This document shows, in pieces, positions 45,495 to 53,391 of a stretch of 64,000 nt of DNA. The notes beneath the pieces are model-generated. The model saw only the letters and a list, made by a program, of their open reading frames with translations, did not search any database and was not told the DNA's origin. The first letter of the stretch is position 1. Every line of letters starts with the position of its first letter. The translations under genes were made by a program, and so were the position numbers. Origin of the DNA: Flavobacterium tagetis (GTDB lineage Bacteria; Bacteroidota; Bacteroidia; Flavobacteriales; Flavobacteriaceae); contig NZ_JAERSF010000001.1 of NCBI RefSeq assembly GCF_016735615.1, positions 434,001 through 498,000 of the forward strand, read 5' to 3'.

Positions 45495-47657
45495 TTAGAA
45501 TTTCAAATTCAAACCAATTAAGAAATTTGTTCCCGCTTGTGGATAATAGTACGGATAAACATCCCACATTGCTCCATTTGAAACATATTTTTTATCGAAA
45601 ATATTATTCACCAAAGCTGTAATCGTTATAGATTGAAAAATCGTTTTTGGCTTTATTTCGTACGATGCATTAAAATCATTTACAAAGTAATCTGCCAATT
45701 TAGCTGCCGGAAGCTCAATATTGTTCATATATTGTTCTCCAACATATTTTTGCAATAATGAAAGATATAATCTTTCTATCGGCTTATACACAATCACGTT
45801 TCCTGCAATTACTTCTGGAGAATAAGCAATTTTAGTTGTTCCGTAAAATTCGCCATCAACAGCCAAATCTACATTTTTGTTGCTGCTTAAAGTAAAGTTT
45901 GGTCTTAAAGTAAATTTATCAGAAAGTGCAATTGTTGCATCAAATTCAAAACCTAAACGGTAACTTTTCTCTGTATTCGCACGAATCGGATTTCCAACAT
46001 CGTCTAATCTTCCCGTTAAGATCAACTGGTCTTTGTATCCCATGTAATATACATTAGAATTCAATTGAAATTTCTCTGAATTGAATCTCCATCCTAATTC
46101 AAAATCATTCAGCTTTTCTGGTTTTACATTTCCGCCTTCGTAATCTGTTCTATTTGGTTCACGATTTGCTCTTGCGTAAGAGAAATACAAAGTGTTTTTT
46201 TCATTGAAAGCATAATTCAAACCAGCTTTTGGATTAAAAAAGTTGAAAGTATCATCTACTAAACCAGTTTCTGCACTATTGGCTTTGTAATGAACTCTTC
46301 TGTATTGCAAATCTCCATAAAAACTTAATTTTTCTGTGAATTGATAATTGGCTTTAGCGAAAATATTACCATCTGTTTTTGATGAATAATCGTCGTAATA
46401 ATGATCTCCTAATTCAGATTGTGAAGCGTATCTTGCCCAAATTACTTTTCCGAAATGATCGCCTTCATATTTATTCCAACCTCCACCTAAAATAACATTT
46501 AGTTTTTCTGTTACATATTTAGCAGAAAAAGTAGTTCCGTAAAAATCATTATCTAACCATTTCTGACGAATTAAATCAGTTTCTGTAACTGTCCCAACTG
46601 GATTTAAGCCATAATCAGCCATATCAGAATCTTCTTTGTAGTTTTCATAATATCCTTTACCTTTCGTATAATGAAATGCTAGGTTTGTGCTCCATTTATC
46701 AGAAATAGATTCGCTCCAGTGCAATTGATAATGATCCTGGTTATAATTATCGGTTTCATTATCATAGAAACGTACATTTCCTGCTTCATCTGTATACATT
46801 CCTGCCGAATTGAAAGTGCGGTTTTCATTTAAAGTTTCCCCATCGATTCCGTTCCAAGATTGATACGTTTTTTGAGTTCCTCCAAAAACTAACGCTTTAA
46901 TTAAAGTTGTTTTACCAACGTAAGTTCCTTGCAAGAAATACGATTTTAAATCTGCACTTCCACGATCAATGTATCCATGTGTTTTTATTGTAGACAAACG
47001 ACCTGCAATTTCAAAATGATCATTTAATAAACCAGTACTAAATTTTACTGTGTTTTTAAAAGTATTGAAAGATCCAGCAGAACTTGAGATTTCGCCAGTG
47101 GCTTTATTAGCATAACTATCCGTTAGCATATTTAAACTTGCACCAAAAGCACCTGCTCCATTTGTAGATGTTCCAACGCCGCGCTGCAATTGAAGACTTT
47201 CTACAGAAGAAGCAAAATCAGGCATATTTACCCAAAACGTTCCCTGACTTTCTGCATCATTATAAGGTATTCCGTTTATGGTTACATTTACACGAGTAGC
47301 GTCGCTTCCACGAACTCTGATTCCAGTATAACCAACACCGTTACCAGCGTCTGAAGTTGTTACAACCGAAGGAAGATAATTCATCAGAACCGGAATATCC
47401 TGACCTAAGTTTCTATACTTGATTTCCTTTTTATCCATATTACTAAAACTCACTGGAGTCTTAGAAGTAACACGAACTGCAGAAACCAATACATCATCAA
47501 GCTGATTCACTTTGGTAGAATCCTGCTGCTGTGCAAAAGAACAAAAAGTAAAGAAAATAGATAAAAGAGTAAAGAAAATCGATTTGGTTCTATTAAGATT
47601 TTCAACCTTAGAACCTTTAAACCTTAGTGCCTCAGCACCTAAAAAATTAGTTTTCAT
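45495..47657 (-). CDS. TonB-dependent outer-membrane receptor under TPP riboswitch control
   Basis: A 720-residue receptor with plug (about 50-165: LDDVLVSAVRVTSKTPVSFS, GIRVRGSDATRVNVTINGIP, SLQLQRGVGTSTNGAG) and 22-strand-type barrel ending in FLIGLNLKF. The TPP riboswitch at 47754-47825 precedes it on the same strand, so thiamine or a related compound is the likely cargo (inference). Before the signal peptide (SIFFTLLSIFFTFCSFAQQ) there is an unusual ~22-residue extension, GAEALRFKGSKVENLNR, with no internal Met to start from. An 8-bp hairpin includes part of the start codon. Confidence 0.9.
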   Translation of the reverse strand: MKTNFLGAEALRFKGSKVENLNRTKSIFFTLLSIFFTFCSFAQQQDSTKVNQLDDVLVSAVRVTSKTPVSFSNMDKKEIKYRNLGQDIPVLMNYLPSVVTTSDAGNGVGYTGIRVRGSDATRVNVTINGIPYNDAESQGTFWVNMPDFASSVESLQLQRGVGTSTNGAGAFGASLNMLTDSYANKATGEISSSAGSFNTFKNTVKFSTGLLNDHFEIAGRLSTIKTHGYIDRGSADLKSYFLQGTYVGKTTLIKALVFGGTQKTYQSWNGIDGETLNENRTFNSAGMYTDEAGNVRFYDNETDNYNQDHYQLHWSESISDKWSTNLAFHYTKGKGYYENYKEDSDMADYGLNPVGTVTETDLIRQKWLDNDFYGTTFSAKYVTEKLNVILGGGWNKYEGDHFGKVIWARYASQSELGDHYYDDYSSKTDGNIFAKANYQFTEKLSFYGDLQYRRVHYKANSAETGLVDDTFNFFNPKAGLNYAFNEKNTLYFSYARANREPNRTDYEGGNVKPEKLNDFELGWRFNSEKFQLNSNVYYMGYKDQLILTGRLDDVGNPIRANTEKSYRLGFEFDATIALSDKFTLRPNFTLSSNKNVDLAVDGEFYGTTKIAYSPEVIAGNVIVYKPIERLYLSLLQKYVGEQYMNNIELPAAKLADYFVNDFNASYEIKPKTIFQSITITALVNNIFDKKYVSNGAMWDVYPYYYPQAGTNFLIGLNLKF

Positions 47658-47675
47658 TCGTAAAGAATTACGAAT
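47656..47675 (-). promoter_or_regulatory. start-codon hairpin of the TonB receptor
   Basis: ATTCGTAA (47656-47663) and TTACGAAT (47668-47675) pair around 4 nt. The stem includes the first two bases of the ATG. It could be the expression platform of the TPP riboswitch acting on translation; this is inference. Confidence 0.5.
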
Positions 47676-47753
47676 AAAAGGGGGAATTATTCTTTTGTTA
47701 AATTAATAAATGTGTTTCCCGACAAAATAAAGTGTGCACGCTCGATAGTGTCG

Positions 47754-47825
47754 TTTTCCCTTAGCAACATTACTCGCTCAGGTTCTTTGGGTATGATCTC
47801 AGCTCGTTATTTAGAGCACCCCTTT
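47754..47825 (-). promoter_or_regulatory. second TPP riboswitch, upstream of the TonB receptor
   Basis: The minus strand reads GGGGTGCTC, then GAGCTGAGATCATACCC, then GAACCTGAGCGAGTAAT and GCTAAGGGAAAA. These are the conserved TPP-aptamer blocks in order. About 97 nt separate it from the receptor start. Its own promoter lies just upstream. Confidence 0.92.
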
Positions 47826-47834
47826 GAGACAATG

Positions 47835-47866
47835 CAAATGTAATGTTAAAATATTTAAAACTCCAA
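47835..47866 (-). promoter_or_regulatory. promoter of the TPP-riboswitch/TonB receptor transcript
   Basis: Minus strand TTG (47864-47866), 21-nt spacer, TACATTTG (47835-47842); transcription would start at the first aptamer bases. Confidence 0.7.
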
Positions 47867-47871
47867 AAAAG

Positions 47872-47927
47872 AAATTCCAAATTCCAAACACTCGCTTTTT
47901 CATGAATAACTTTGAAATTTGGAATTT
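47872..47927. repeat. inverted AAATTCCAAATT repeat
   Basis: AAATTCCAAATT (47872-47883) and AATTTGGAATTT (47916-47927) form a perfect inverted repeat at the 3' end of arfB, in the same sequence family as 41188-41234. Confidence 0.6.
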
Positions 47928-47940
47928 TAAAACTTGAAAT

Positions 47941-48345
47941 TTATTCCAAGTTTGGTTTTCTTCGAGATTGCTTTAATTCAGAAACATTCTTTTTGTCTTT
48001 GATTCTTTTCCTAATTACCGCTTTTGGAATTTTTGTTGCTTTCCTAACTTTAGGAACATAAAGTCCTTTTTTGATAATTTCCAGAAATCGTTTGGTTACA
48101 ATTTCTTTGTTTTTAAGCTGACTTCGGTCTTCTTCGCAGTTTAAAATCAAGATATTTTCAGAAGTCAACCTTGCTGCTATATTTTCTTGCAATAGTAATT
48201 TTTCGTCTTCAGACAAAGCTTGAGAAGCATTTAAATCAAAATTCAGAACTACCTTAGACGAAACTTTATTCACGTTTTGCCCACCAGAACCGCTGCTTCT
48301 AACGGCCTTAAAGCTTAACTCAGCTATGATTTTTTCTGAATCCAT
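47941..48345 (-). CDS. arfB: alternative ribosome-rescue factor / peptidyl-tRNA hydrolase ArfB
   Basis: A 134-residue release-factor-like hydrolase for stalled ribosomes. The catalytic GGQ is in VRSSGSGGQNVNKVSSKV, and the C-terminal tail is Lys/Arg-rich (KATKIPKAVIRKRIKDKKN, SRRKPNLE), as needed to enter the empty mRNA channel. It starts 1 nt after the stop of the kinase-DUF4301 gene, so it is in the same transcript. Confidence 0.93.
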   Translation of the reverse strand: MDSEKIIAELSFKAVRSSGSGGQNVNKVSSKVVLNFDLNASQALSEDEKLLLQENIAARLTSENILILNCEEDRSQLKNKEIVTKRFLEIIKKGLYVPKVRKATKIPKAVIRKRIKDKKNVSELKQSRRKPNLE

Positions 48346-48346
48346 A

Positions 48347-50461
48347 CTATTGTGGCTGATGTGCCGCTTTTAATAAATCGTTTACTGTTTTTACCGGATT
48401 AAAAGTAATCAAAGGAACAGCCACAAAAATAGTAAGCCAATTTGCCATTGAACCATTCCATAATCCTGGTAATTCATAATTTTTGACAGGTTTGCCATCA
48501 ACACTTTTTTCTACAATAAAACCAGTTTTTTGATCAACAAACTCTAGTAAATCAAACCTTTCATCTTTGTAATTTTTAATTCCGCAAACTAAATCTACTG
48601 GATTAAAATGTGTTGCCTCTGCCAAGATTTTTTCTTGCTTTTTATCCTGAAGATCAATTTGAGATGTTTCTACAATTTGCAACGATTTTATTCCCTTTTT
48701 ATTCATAACCCAAAAAGGACCTCCACCTGGCTCACCTTCATTTTTAACCATTCCGCAAACACGAATTGGCCTGTTTAAAAGTTCTTTAAGTTTACTTATC
48801 TTATTTTCAAAAGTAAATTTATTGAAATCTGTTGTCATCTCAACATTAAAGTCTTCTTCCAAAAAATGAAGCATGTCTTCAACATCATTTTCTTTAATTT
48901 TTCCTTGGTCAATTAACCTTAGATTTTCAAAAACTTTCTGCTGCATTTCGATCAAAATACCAGCCAGAGCTTTTTTATATAATGTAATTTGATCAATATG
49001 ATTTTGAATTACATTATCTATATTTTTAATAAAAATTATATCTGCATCGAGATTATTAAGATTCTTAATTAAAGCTCCATGTCCTCCCGGTCTAAAAATC
49101 AGACAACCATCTTTGTCTTTTACTAATTTATCTTTTGCATCAACTGTAATAGAATCTGTACTTTTACTTTGATAAGAATATCCAATATCGATCTTAATTC
49201 CTGACGGTTTTTCAATTTTGTCTTTTACTTCAATAACTGCTTTTTCAAACAATTGCTGATGTATTTCTGAAACTGTAAAATGCAAATTAGAAACATTTTT
49301 AGAAGAAGCATAATGAACACATTCATTCAAATGTTCCTCTATCGGATTGGCAATATGAGTACTATATTGATGAAAAGGTAAAACAGCTTTTGGCTTATTT
49401 GCAGAACTGAAATATTCTGTCGACAGCAGTGTTTTTATAAAATAATAATTCTTATAGTCCCTTTCTAGAGTCTCAAAATCTGGATAAATTTCTCTTAACT
49501 TTTTATCTACTGTTTCAAAAAATGGAAACTTCTCCATACCAACAATAAAAATAGCAAGCTCTTTGTCATTTTTTCTGTTGATATAAGCATTTATGGTTTC
49601 TTTTTTAATGTCAAAATCATTCAGAAACGCCGTTAAAAACTTATACATTCTTGTTGCGGCACCAGAAGCGGGAACAAATTTTTTAATTTTAAATTTATCT
49701 TTCTGCTCATCAAAAAATAAAGCTTTTTGCTGAAATTCGTTATCAGATAGATTTAGAATACCGTCATTTATCGTGGCTGGTCTTATGAGATTACTTTTAG
49801 CAATTCCCTTTTTAAAACTTTTTAACTGTTTTAAAATAGCTTCAAATGAAATCCCTCTATTGTAGATTTGCACAAAATCATTTGGAGAGAAATCATGCTC
49901 TTTAGCAATAGTCAAATTATCAATAATCGCCGTTGCTTTTGCCAATCTTGTCTCTTTATCTCCAGATAAAATTATAAAAGGCTTTTTGGTATCTATTAAA
50001 GTCTGTTTAAAAACAGAAAATACAGTTTCTCTTCCTTCAGGAGTATCACGAATATCGTCTTTCTCCCAAGGAACATCTATGTCCGTCAAGAAAAACAAAT
50101 CGTATTCATGTTTTAGCGCTGCTTCATTTAAAAGCGGATCACAAAAACCATAATACATTTCAGAAAATACTTTGGTTACCATTAAGTTGGTATCGCAGAA
50201 CAAATATTTCTTAGCATTTGCCAACTTTTCGTTTTCTAACGCTGTCTGCCCATACGCAATTGGCATCATATCATCGGCTACACAAATATGCTTATTCTCT
50301 TCCCATTTTTCTTGTAGATAGTCGCGTGCAAACTCGGGAACCCATTCGGTTTCGTAGTAATCTGCAAGCTGTTTTGCTAAGGTTGTTTTACCTGTACTTT
50401 CAGGACCAAACAAAGCAATTTTTATGATGGTTGTTTTTTGCTGTCTAAGATCTTTCTCCAT
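48347..50461 (-). CDS. NadR-like kinase fused to DUF4301
   Basis: A 704-residue fusion. Residues 1-190 are an AAA/NadR-type ribosylnicotinamide kinase-like P-loop domain with Walker A GPESTGKTTLAKQL (from G19), WVPEFARDYLQ, FCDTNL and LTDIDVPWEKDDIRD. Residues ~195-704 look like DUF4301, starting NRGISFEAILKQLKSFKKGI and containing FVPASGAATRM (262-272), which resembles a nucleotidyltransferase G-loop. Separate NadR-like and DUF4301 proteins are more usual to my knowledge. It overlaps the PnuC/PnuT gene by 40 nt, so it likely phosphorylates the vitamin that this permease admits, probably thiamine given the TPP-controlled receptor (inference). Confidence 0.78.
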   Translation of the reverse strand: MEKDLRQQKTTIIKIALFGPESTGKTTLAKQLADYYETEWVPEFARDYLQEKWEENKHICVADDMMPIAYGQTALENEKLANAKKYLFCDTNLMVTKVFSEMYYGFCDPLLNEAALKHEYDLFFLTDIDVPWEKDDIRDTPEGRETVFSVFKQTLIDTKKPFIILSGDKETRLAKATAIIDNLTIAKEHDFSPNDFVQIYNRGISFEAILKQLKSFKKGIAKSNLIRPATINDGILNLSDNEFQQKALFFDEQKDKFKIKKFVPASGAATRMYKFLTAFLNDFDIKKETINAYINRKNDKELAIFIVGMEKFPFFETVDKKLREIYPDFETLERDYKNYYFIKTLLSTEYFSSANKPKAVLPFHQYSTHIANPIEEHLNECVHYASSKNVSNLHFTVSEIHQQLFEKAVIEVKDKIEKPSGIKIDIGYSYQSKSTDSITVDAKDKLVKDKDGCLIFRPGGHGALIKNLNNLDADIIFIKNIDNVIQNHIDQITLYKKALAGILIEMQQKVFENLRLIDQGKIKENDVEDMLHFLEEDFNVEMTTDFNKFTFENKISKLKELLNRPIRVCGMVKNEGEPGGGPFWVMNKKGIKSLQIVETSQIDLQDKKQEKILAEATHFNPVDLVCGIKNYKDERFDLLEFVDQKTGFIVEKSVDGKPVKNYELPGLWNGSMANWLTIFVAVPLITFNPVKTVNDLLKAAHQPQ

Positions 50462-51045
50462 TCTAAATAAGCTGAAATAGCCAAAATTGTAAAAATTATA
50501 TACTGAAGTGAAAGCATCCCTAAGCCACGATACGCGTAGAGAGGCACAACAATAATATCACCAATAATCCAAAGTGTCCAGTTTTCTATTTTTTTTCTGG
50601 CCATATACCACATTCCTGCAAAAAATATTCCAGACGAAATCATATCAACATAATTGTCTTTATGAATTTCGTAATCAAAATATTTATAAATGCCGAAAAC
50701 TACAAAAACAGTCACAATAAACAGTAAGATTCCGATTATTTTTTCATTAAAATTTGTACGGGTAATAGGTAGATTATCTTCAGCAGTTCCTCCTTTTGCC
50801 CAAACATACCAACCGTAAATACTCATTATAGAAAAATAAGCATTAATAATCATGTCTCCTATATAACCGGCAACATAAAGAAGATATACCGATATTGCCG
50901 TAGCAATTAATCCTGTTGGATATACCCAAATATTTTCTTTTTTAGCAAACCAAACACTTAAAATTCCGCAGACAAATACCAGGAACTCCAATGCAATATG
51001 CCATAACGGTGCATTTTTATAACTTTCTAAAAAAAAATCTATCAT
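50422..51045 (-). CDS. PnuC-family vitamin permease (probably PnuT, thiamine)
   Basis: A 207-residue inner-membrane protein with about seven helices. PnuC-family marks include VCGILSVWFAKKENIWVYPTG, IINAYFSIMSIYGWYVW with the substrate-stacking Trp residues, and FFAGMWYMARKKIENWTLWI. Family members carry nicotinamide riboside (PnuC), riboflavin (PnuX) or thiamine (PnuT) by facilitated diffusion and metabolic trapping. Coupling by overlap to a NadR-like kinase would fit nicotinamide riboside. The nearby TPP riboswitch and receptor on the same strand argue for thiamine. I favour PnuT moderately. Confidence 0.83.
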   Translation of the reverse strand: MIDFFLESYKNAPLWHIALEFLVFVCGILSVWFAKKENIWVYPTGLIATAISVYLLYVAGYIGDMIINAYFSIMSIYGWYVWAKGGTAEDNLPITRTNFNEKIIGILLFIVTVFVVFGIYKYFDYEIHKDNYVDMISSGIFFAGMWYMARKKIENWTLWIIGDIIVVPLYAYRGLGMLSLQYIIFTILAISAYLEWRKILDSKKQPS

Positions 51046-51068
51046 GAAAACATGGTATTTGGCGTTTA

Positions 51069-51794
51069 TTATTCAAAAAAATGACTGTTGTTTTCAAAAG
51101 CAGTTCCAATAACAACCAAATCTGCACCAGCCTGATAGGCTTTTTGAATTCCTTGCAAATCTACAATTCCTCCTCCAACAATAACAGGAATTTGAATGTT
51201 TTGAGAAATAAGTTCAATCATTTCTGTTGGAACGGACTGTTTAGCGCCACTTCCCGCTTCTAAATAAATCAACTGATTTCCTAACATTTCTCCTGCTTGT
51301 GCTGTCGCCAAAACCAAATCAAGATTTTCGCGACTTAAGGGTTTTGTTTTACTTACACGAGCAACAGCGGTTTCGTTACCGCTTTCTATCAAAATATAAC
51401 CTGTAGAAATAACCTCAAGATTAGTTTTTTTAAGAATTGGAGCGGCCTGAACCTGATATTCAATCAAATAATCTGGATTTCGGCCAGACAATAAGGATAG
51501 AAACAAGATACCATCTGCTTTTGGTGAAATCTGAGAAGGATCTCCAGGAAACAAAATAACTGGCAGAATTGTCTTTTGTTTTAATGCAGTAATTAATTCT
51601 TCTAAAATATTGTTCTGAACAATACTTCCTCCTACAAAAACATGAGTTGCGGGCGACTCATTAATTTTTTCAATTAAATGATCTACTTTTTCCAATACGA
51701 TTTTATCAGGATCCAAAAGCACCGCCAGTAGTTTTTGACCGTTGCTTTTAGCTTCTAAAATCTGTTGTCTAATAGTGAGTATTTGTTCTTGCAT
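51069..51794 (-). CDS. geranylgeranylglyceryl phosphate synthase-like (GGGPS/PcrB)
   Basis: A 241-residue TIM-barrel prenyltransferase. LLAVLLDPDK, THVFVGGSIVQ, ILFPGDPSQISPKADGILFLSL, YLEAGSGAKQSVP and IPVIVGGGIVDLQGI match the GGGPS family, which joins a polyprenyl diphosphate to sn-glycerol-1-phosphate. The enzyme is archaeal in origin but well known in Bacteroidota, where its product is not settled. It is the first gene of the run leading to the PnuC/PnuT permease (23-nt gap). Confidence 0.9.
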   Translation of the reverse strand: MQEQILTIRQQILEAKSNGQKLLAVLLDPDKIVLEKVDHLIEKINESPATHVFVGGSIVQNNILEELITALKQKTILPVILFPGDPSQISPKADGILFLSLLSGRNPDYLIEYQVQAAPILKKTNLEVISTGYILIESGNETAVARVSKTKPLSRENLDLVLATAQAGEMLGNQLIYLEAGSGAKQSVPTEMIELISQNIQIPVIVGGGIVDLQGIQKAYQAGADLVVIGTAFENNSHFFE

Positions 51795-51847
51795 ACAAGG
51801 TGTAAAAGTAAAAGATTTTTAATGCAGAAGAACTATTTTGAATGAAT

Positions 51848-51855
51848 TATATTTG
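51848..51855 (+). promoter_or_regulatory. -7 box of the Crp/Fnr gene
   Basis: TATATTTG, 33 nt before the start codon; no clear TTG at -33. Confidence 0.45.
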
Positions 51856-51888
51856 TTCAACGTCTTTTGATAACGTAAATAACATATT

Positions 51889-52485
51889 ATGATTACAGTT
51901 GAATTACTAGAAAAGTACGGAGTTATAAAAAAATCATTTGATAAAAATGATATCATTTTAGAAGAGGGGAATCTTCCATCGCACTATTACCAGATTATTT
52001 CTGGCGAAGTAAAAATGAGTAATTATAATGATGATGGACGTGAATTTATACAAGGCATTTTTTATAACGGGCAATCTTTTGGAGAACCCCCATTATTCTT
52101 AAATCAAAAATATCCAGCAAATGCAATAGCTGTAGAAAATACTGAGATTTTCATTCTTCCAAAAGGAAACTTCATGAAACTTTTAGAGGAAAATCCAAAA
52201 GTGAGCATCAAAATAATAGAAAATCTAGCGCAGAGATTGTATTATAAATCGGTAATGGCGGCAGAAATTTCGACACACGAACCCGAACATCGCGTATTGA
52301 AGCTAATAGATCATGGTATTGCCTATTTTAATTTTCAAAAAGATAAAAATGGGTATTTGATTAATTTTACCAGACAACAAATTGGAGATTTGACTGGTTT
52401 ACGCGTTGAAACCGTCATTAGAGCGATAAAAGCATTAGAAAAAAAAGGCGAATTGAAGATTATTAACCGAAAAGTATACAGATAA
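51889..52485 (+). CDS. Crp/Fnr-family transcriptional regulator
   Basis: A 198-residue protein. The cyclic-nucleotide-binding-like barrel (ILEEGNLPSHYYQIISGEVK, NGQSFGEPPLFLNQKYPANA) is followed by the dimerisation helix and a winged helix-turn-helix FTRQQIGDLTGLRVETVIRAIKALEKKG (recognition helix VETVIR, compare VETISR in FNR). There are no cysteines, so it cannot carry an FNR-type Fe-S cluster; heme, NO or nucleotide sensing are alternatives. An ATGAT-N4-ATCAT palindrome immediately follows the gene, ahead of a small membrane protein and a truncated hemoglobin, the likely targets. Confidence 0.9.
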   Translation: MITVELLEKYGVIKKSFDKNDIILEEGNLPSHYYQIISGEVKMSNYNDDGREFIQGIFYNGQSFGEPPLFLNQKYPANAIAVENTEIFILPKGNFMKLLEENPKVSIKIIENLAQRLYYKSVMAAEISTHEPEHRVLKLIDHGIAYFNFQKDKNGYLINFTRQQIGDLTGLRVETVIRAIKALEKKGELKIINRKVYR

Positions 52486-52496
52486 AAAATTTTCCG

Positions 52497-52545
52497 TTTT
52501 ATGATTAAAATCATAAAATGGAGTACTATTGTGGGTGTAATTTTG
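52497..52545 (+). promoter_or_regulatory. Crp/Fnr-type operator and promoter of the hemoglobin operon
   Basis: The inverted repeat TTTTATGATT-AA-AATCATAAAA occupies 52497-52518, containing ATGAT-N4-ATCAT. A perfect -7 box TAATTTTG lies at 52538-52545, so the palindrome centre is about -44 from the predicted start, the position of class II Crp/Fnr activators. No TTG -33 element is present, which fits activator dependence. Confidence 0.68.
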
Positions 52546-52567
52546 TTGGTATAAAAAACTGAATATC

Positions 52568-52855
52568 ATGACACTATACCAAACAACATTCGACATTTTC
52601 AATAGAAACTATATGGGCTCTGCTGCAATGGCAGTAATTGGACAAAGCTGTTTAGGAGGCGCTGCAGCTATGTATGTTTTAGCCAACGGAACTTCAATTC
52701 CGCAAATGATCCAACTAGGAATTATTGTTTTAGCTTGTGTTTTCGCAAATACATCTATCTTGGCACAAATGAAACATAAAGTAGTTTTCAATCTTATTAT
52801 GCTAAGCACATTTTTAAGTTTGTTCTTTATACTTTTAAATAGTTTAATTCTATGA
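52568..52855 (+). CDS. small membrane protein in the hemoglobin operon
   Basis: A 95-residue protein with three hydrophobic helices (about 18-38, 44-64 and 74-94). I recognise no family. It starts MTLYQTTFDIFNRNYMGSAAMA and keeps conserved-looking glycines in IGQSCLGGAAAMYVL. Its stop overlaps the hemoglobin start (ATGA), so the two are translationally coupled and probably work together. It may be a membrane component in nitric-oxide or low-oxygen response (inference). Confidence 0.7.
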   Translation: MTLYQTTFDIFNRNYMGSAAMAVIGQSCLGGAAAMYVLANGTSIPQMIQLGIIVLACVFANTSILAQMKHKVVFNLIMLSTFLSLFFILLNSLIL

Positions 52856-53250
52856 GAAAACAAATAGAAAATAGAGCAGATGTTTCCTTTTTGGTTCATC
52901 AGTTTTATACTAAAATAAGAGCCGATAAAGAAATCGGCTTTTATTTTAATGAAATGATTTCTGATTGGGATGCGCATCTCGAAAAACTGACTGATTTTTG
53001 GGAAACCAACCTATTTGGTGTTCGCAAATACAAGGGAAATCCGCATGCTGTCCATAATGAAGTTGACGCTCATTTTGATGAGAAAATCACAACAAACGAA
53101 TTCGGAATCTGGTTGAATCATTGGTTTCAAACCATTGACGAACATTTTGAAGGGGAAAATGCCGAAACACTAAAAAGACGCGCCCGTAAAATGAGTACTT
53201 TTCTGTACATGAGTATGTTTCAGCATAGACAAAAAGAAAGCGAGATTTAA
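52852..53250 (+). CDS. group III truncated hemoglobin
   Basis: A 132-residue globin. VSFLVHQFYTKIRADKEIGFYF, LEKLTDFWETNLFG (helix E region), the proximal segment NPHAVHNEVDAHF and FGIWLNHWFQTIDEHFEG match group III trHbs (cyanoglobin-like). Such proteins bind O2, NO or peroxide. It overlaps the preceding small membrane protein by 4 nt and is placed under the Crp/Fnr-type operator. Confidence 0.9.
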   Translation: MRKQIENRADVSFLVHQFYTKIRADKEIGFYFNEMISDWDAHLEKLTDFWETNLFGVRKYKGNPHAVHNEVDAHFDEKITTNEFGIWLNHWFQTIDEHFEGENAETLKRRARKMSTFLYMSMFQHRQKESEI

Positions 53251-53347
53251 AATTCTTTTATTTAAAAGGCTTACGATTTACTTTGCGGAGTTTCTTGCGA
53301 AGATTCCTCGTTCCTCGGAATGACAAATTTGAAAATAAATCTTAAAA

Positions 53348-53375
53348 TTTGGAATTTGGAATTTGGAATTTGGAA
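53348..53375. repeat. tandem heptamer repeat (TTTGGAA)x4
   Basis: Four direct copies of TTTGGAA, between the convergent hemoglobin and phosphopantetheinyl transferase genes. The same gap (53251-53391) contains GATTCCTCGTTCCTCGGAATGAC, a palindrome-like sequence that also looks repetitive. Confidence 0.7.
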
Positions 53376-53391
53376 TTTTTATATTAAAACG

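Noticed and set aside
48347..50461. Frameshift artefact joining two genes
   Set aside because: The reading frame is continuous with no internal stop and the junction reads as an ordinary linker. An artefact is not excluded, but nothing in the sequence supports one.
53348..53375. CRISPR-like array
   Set aside because: The 7-bp tandem units have no spacers and there are no cas genes in the window.
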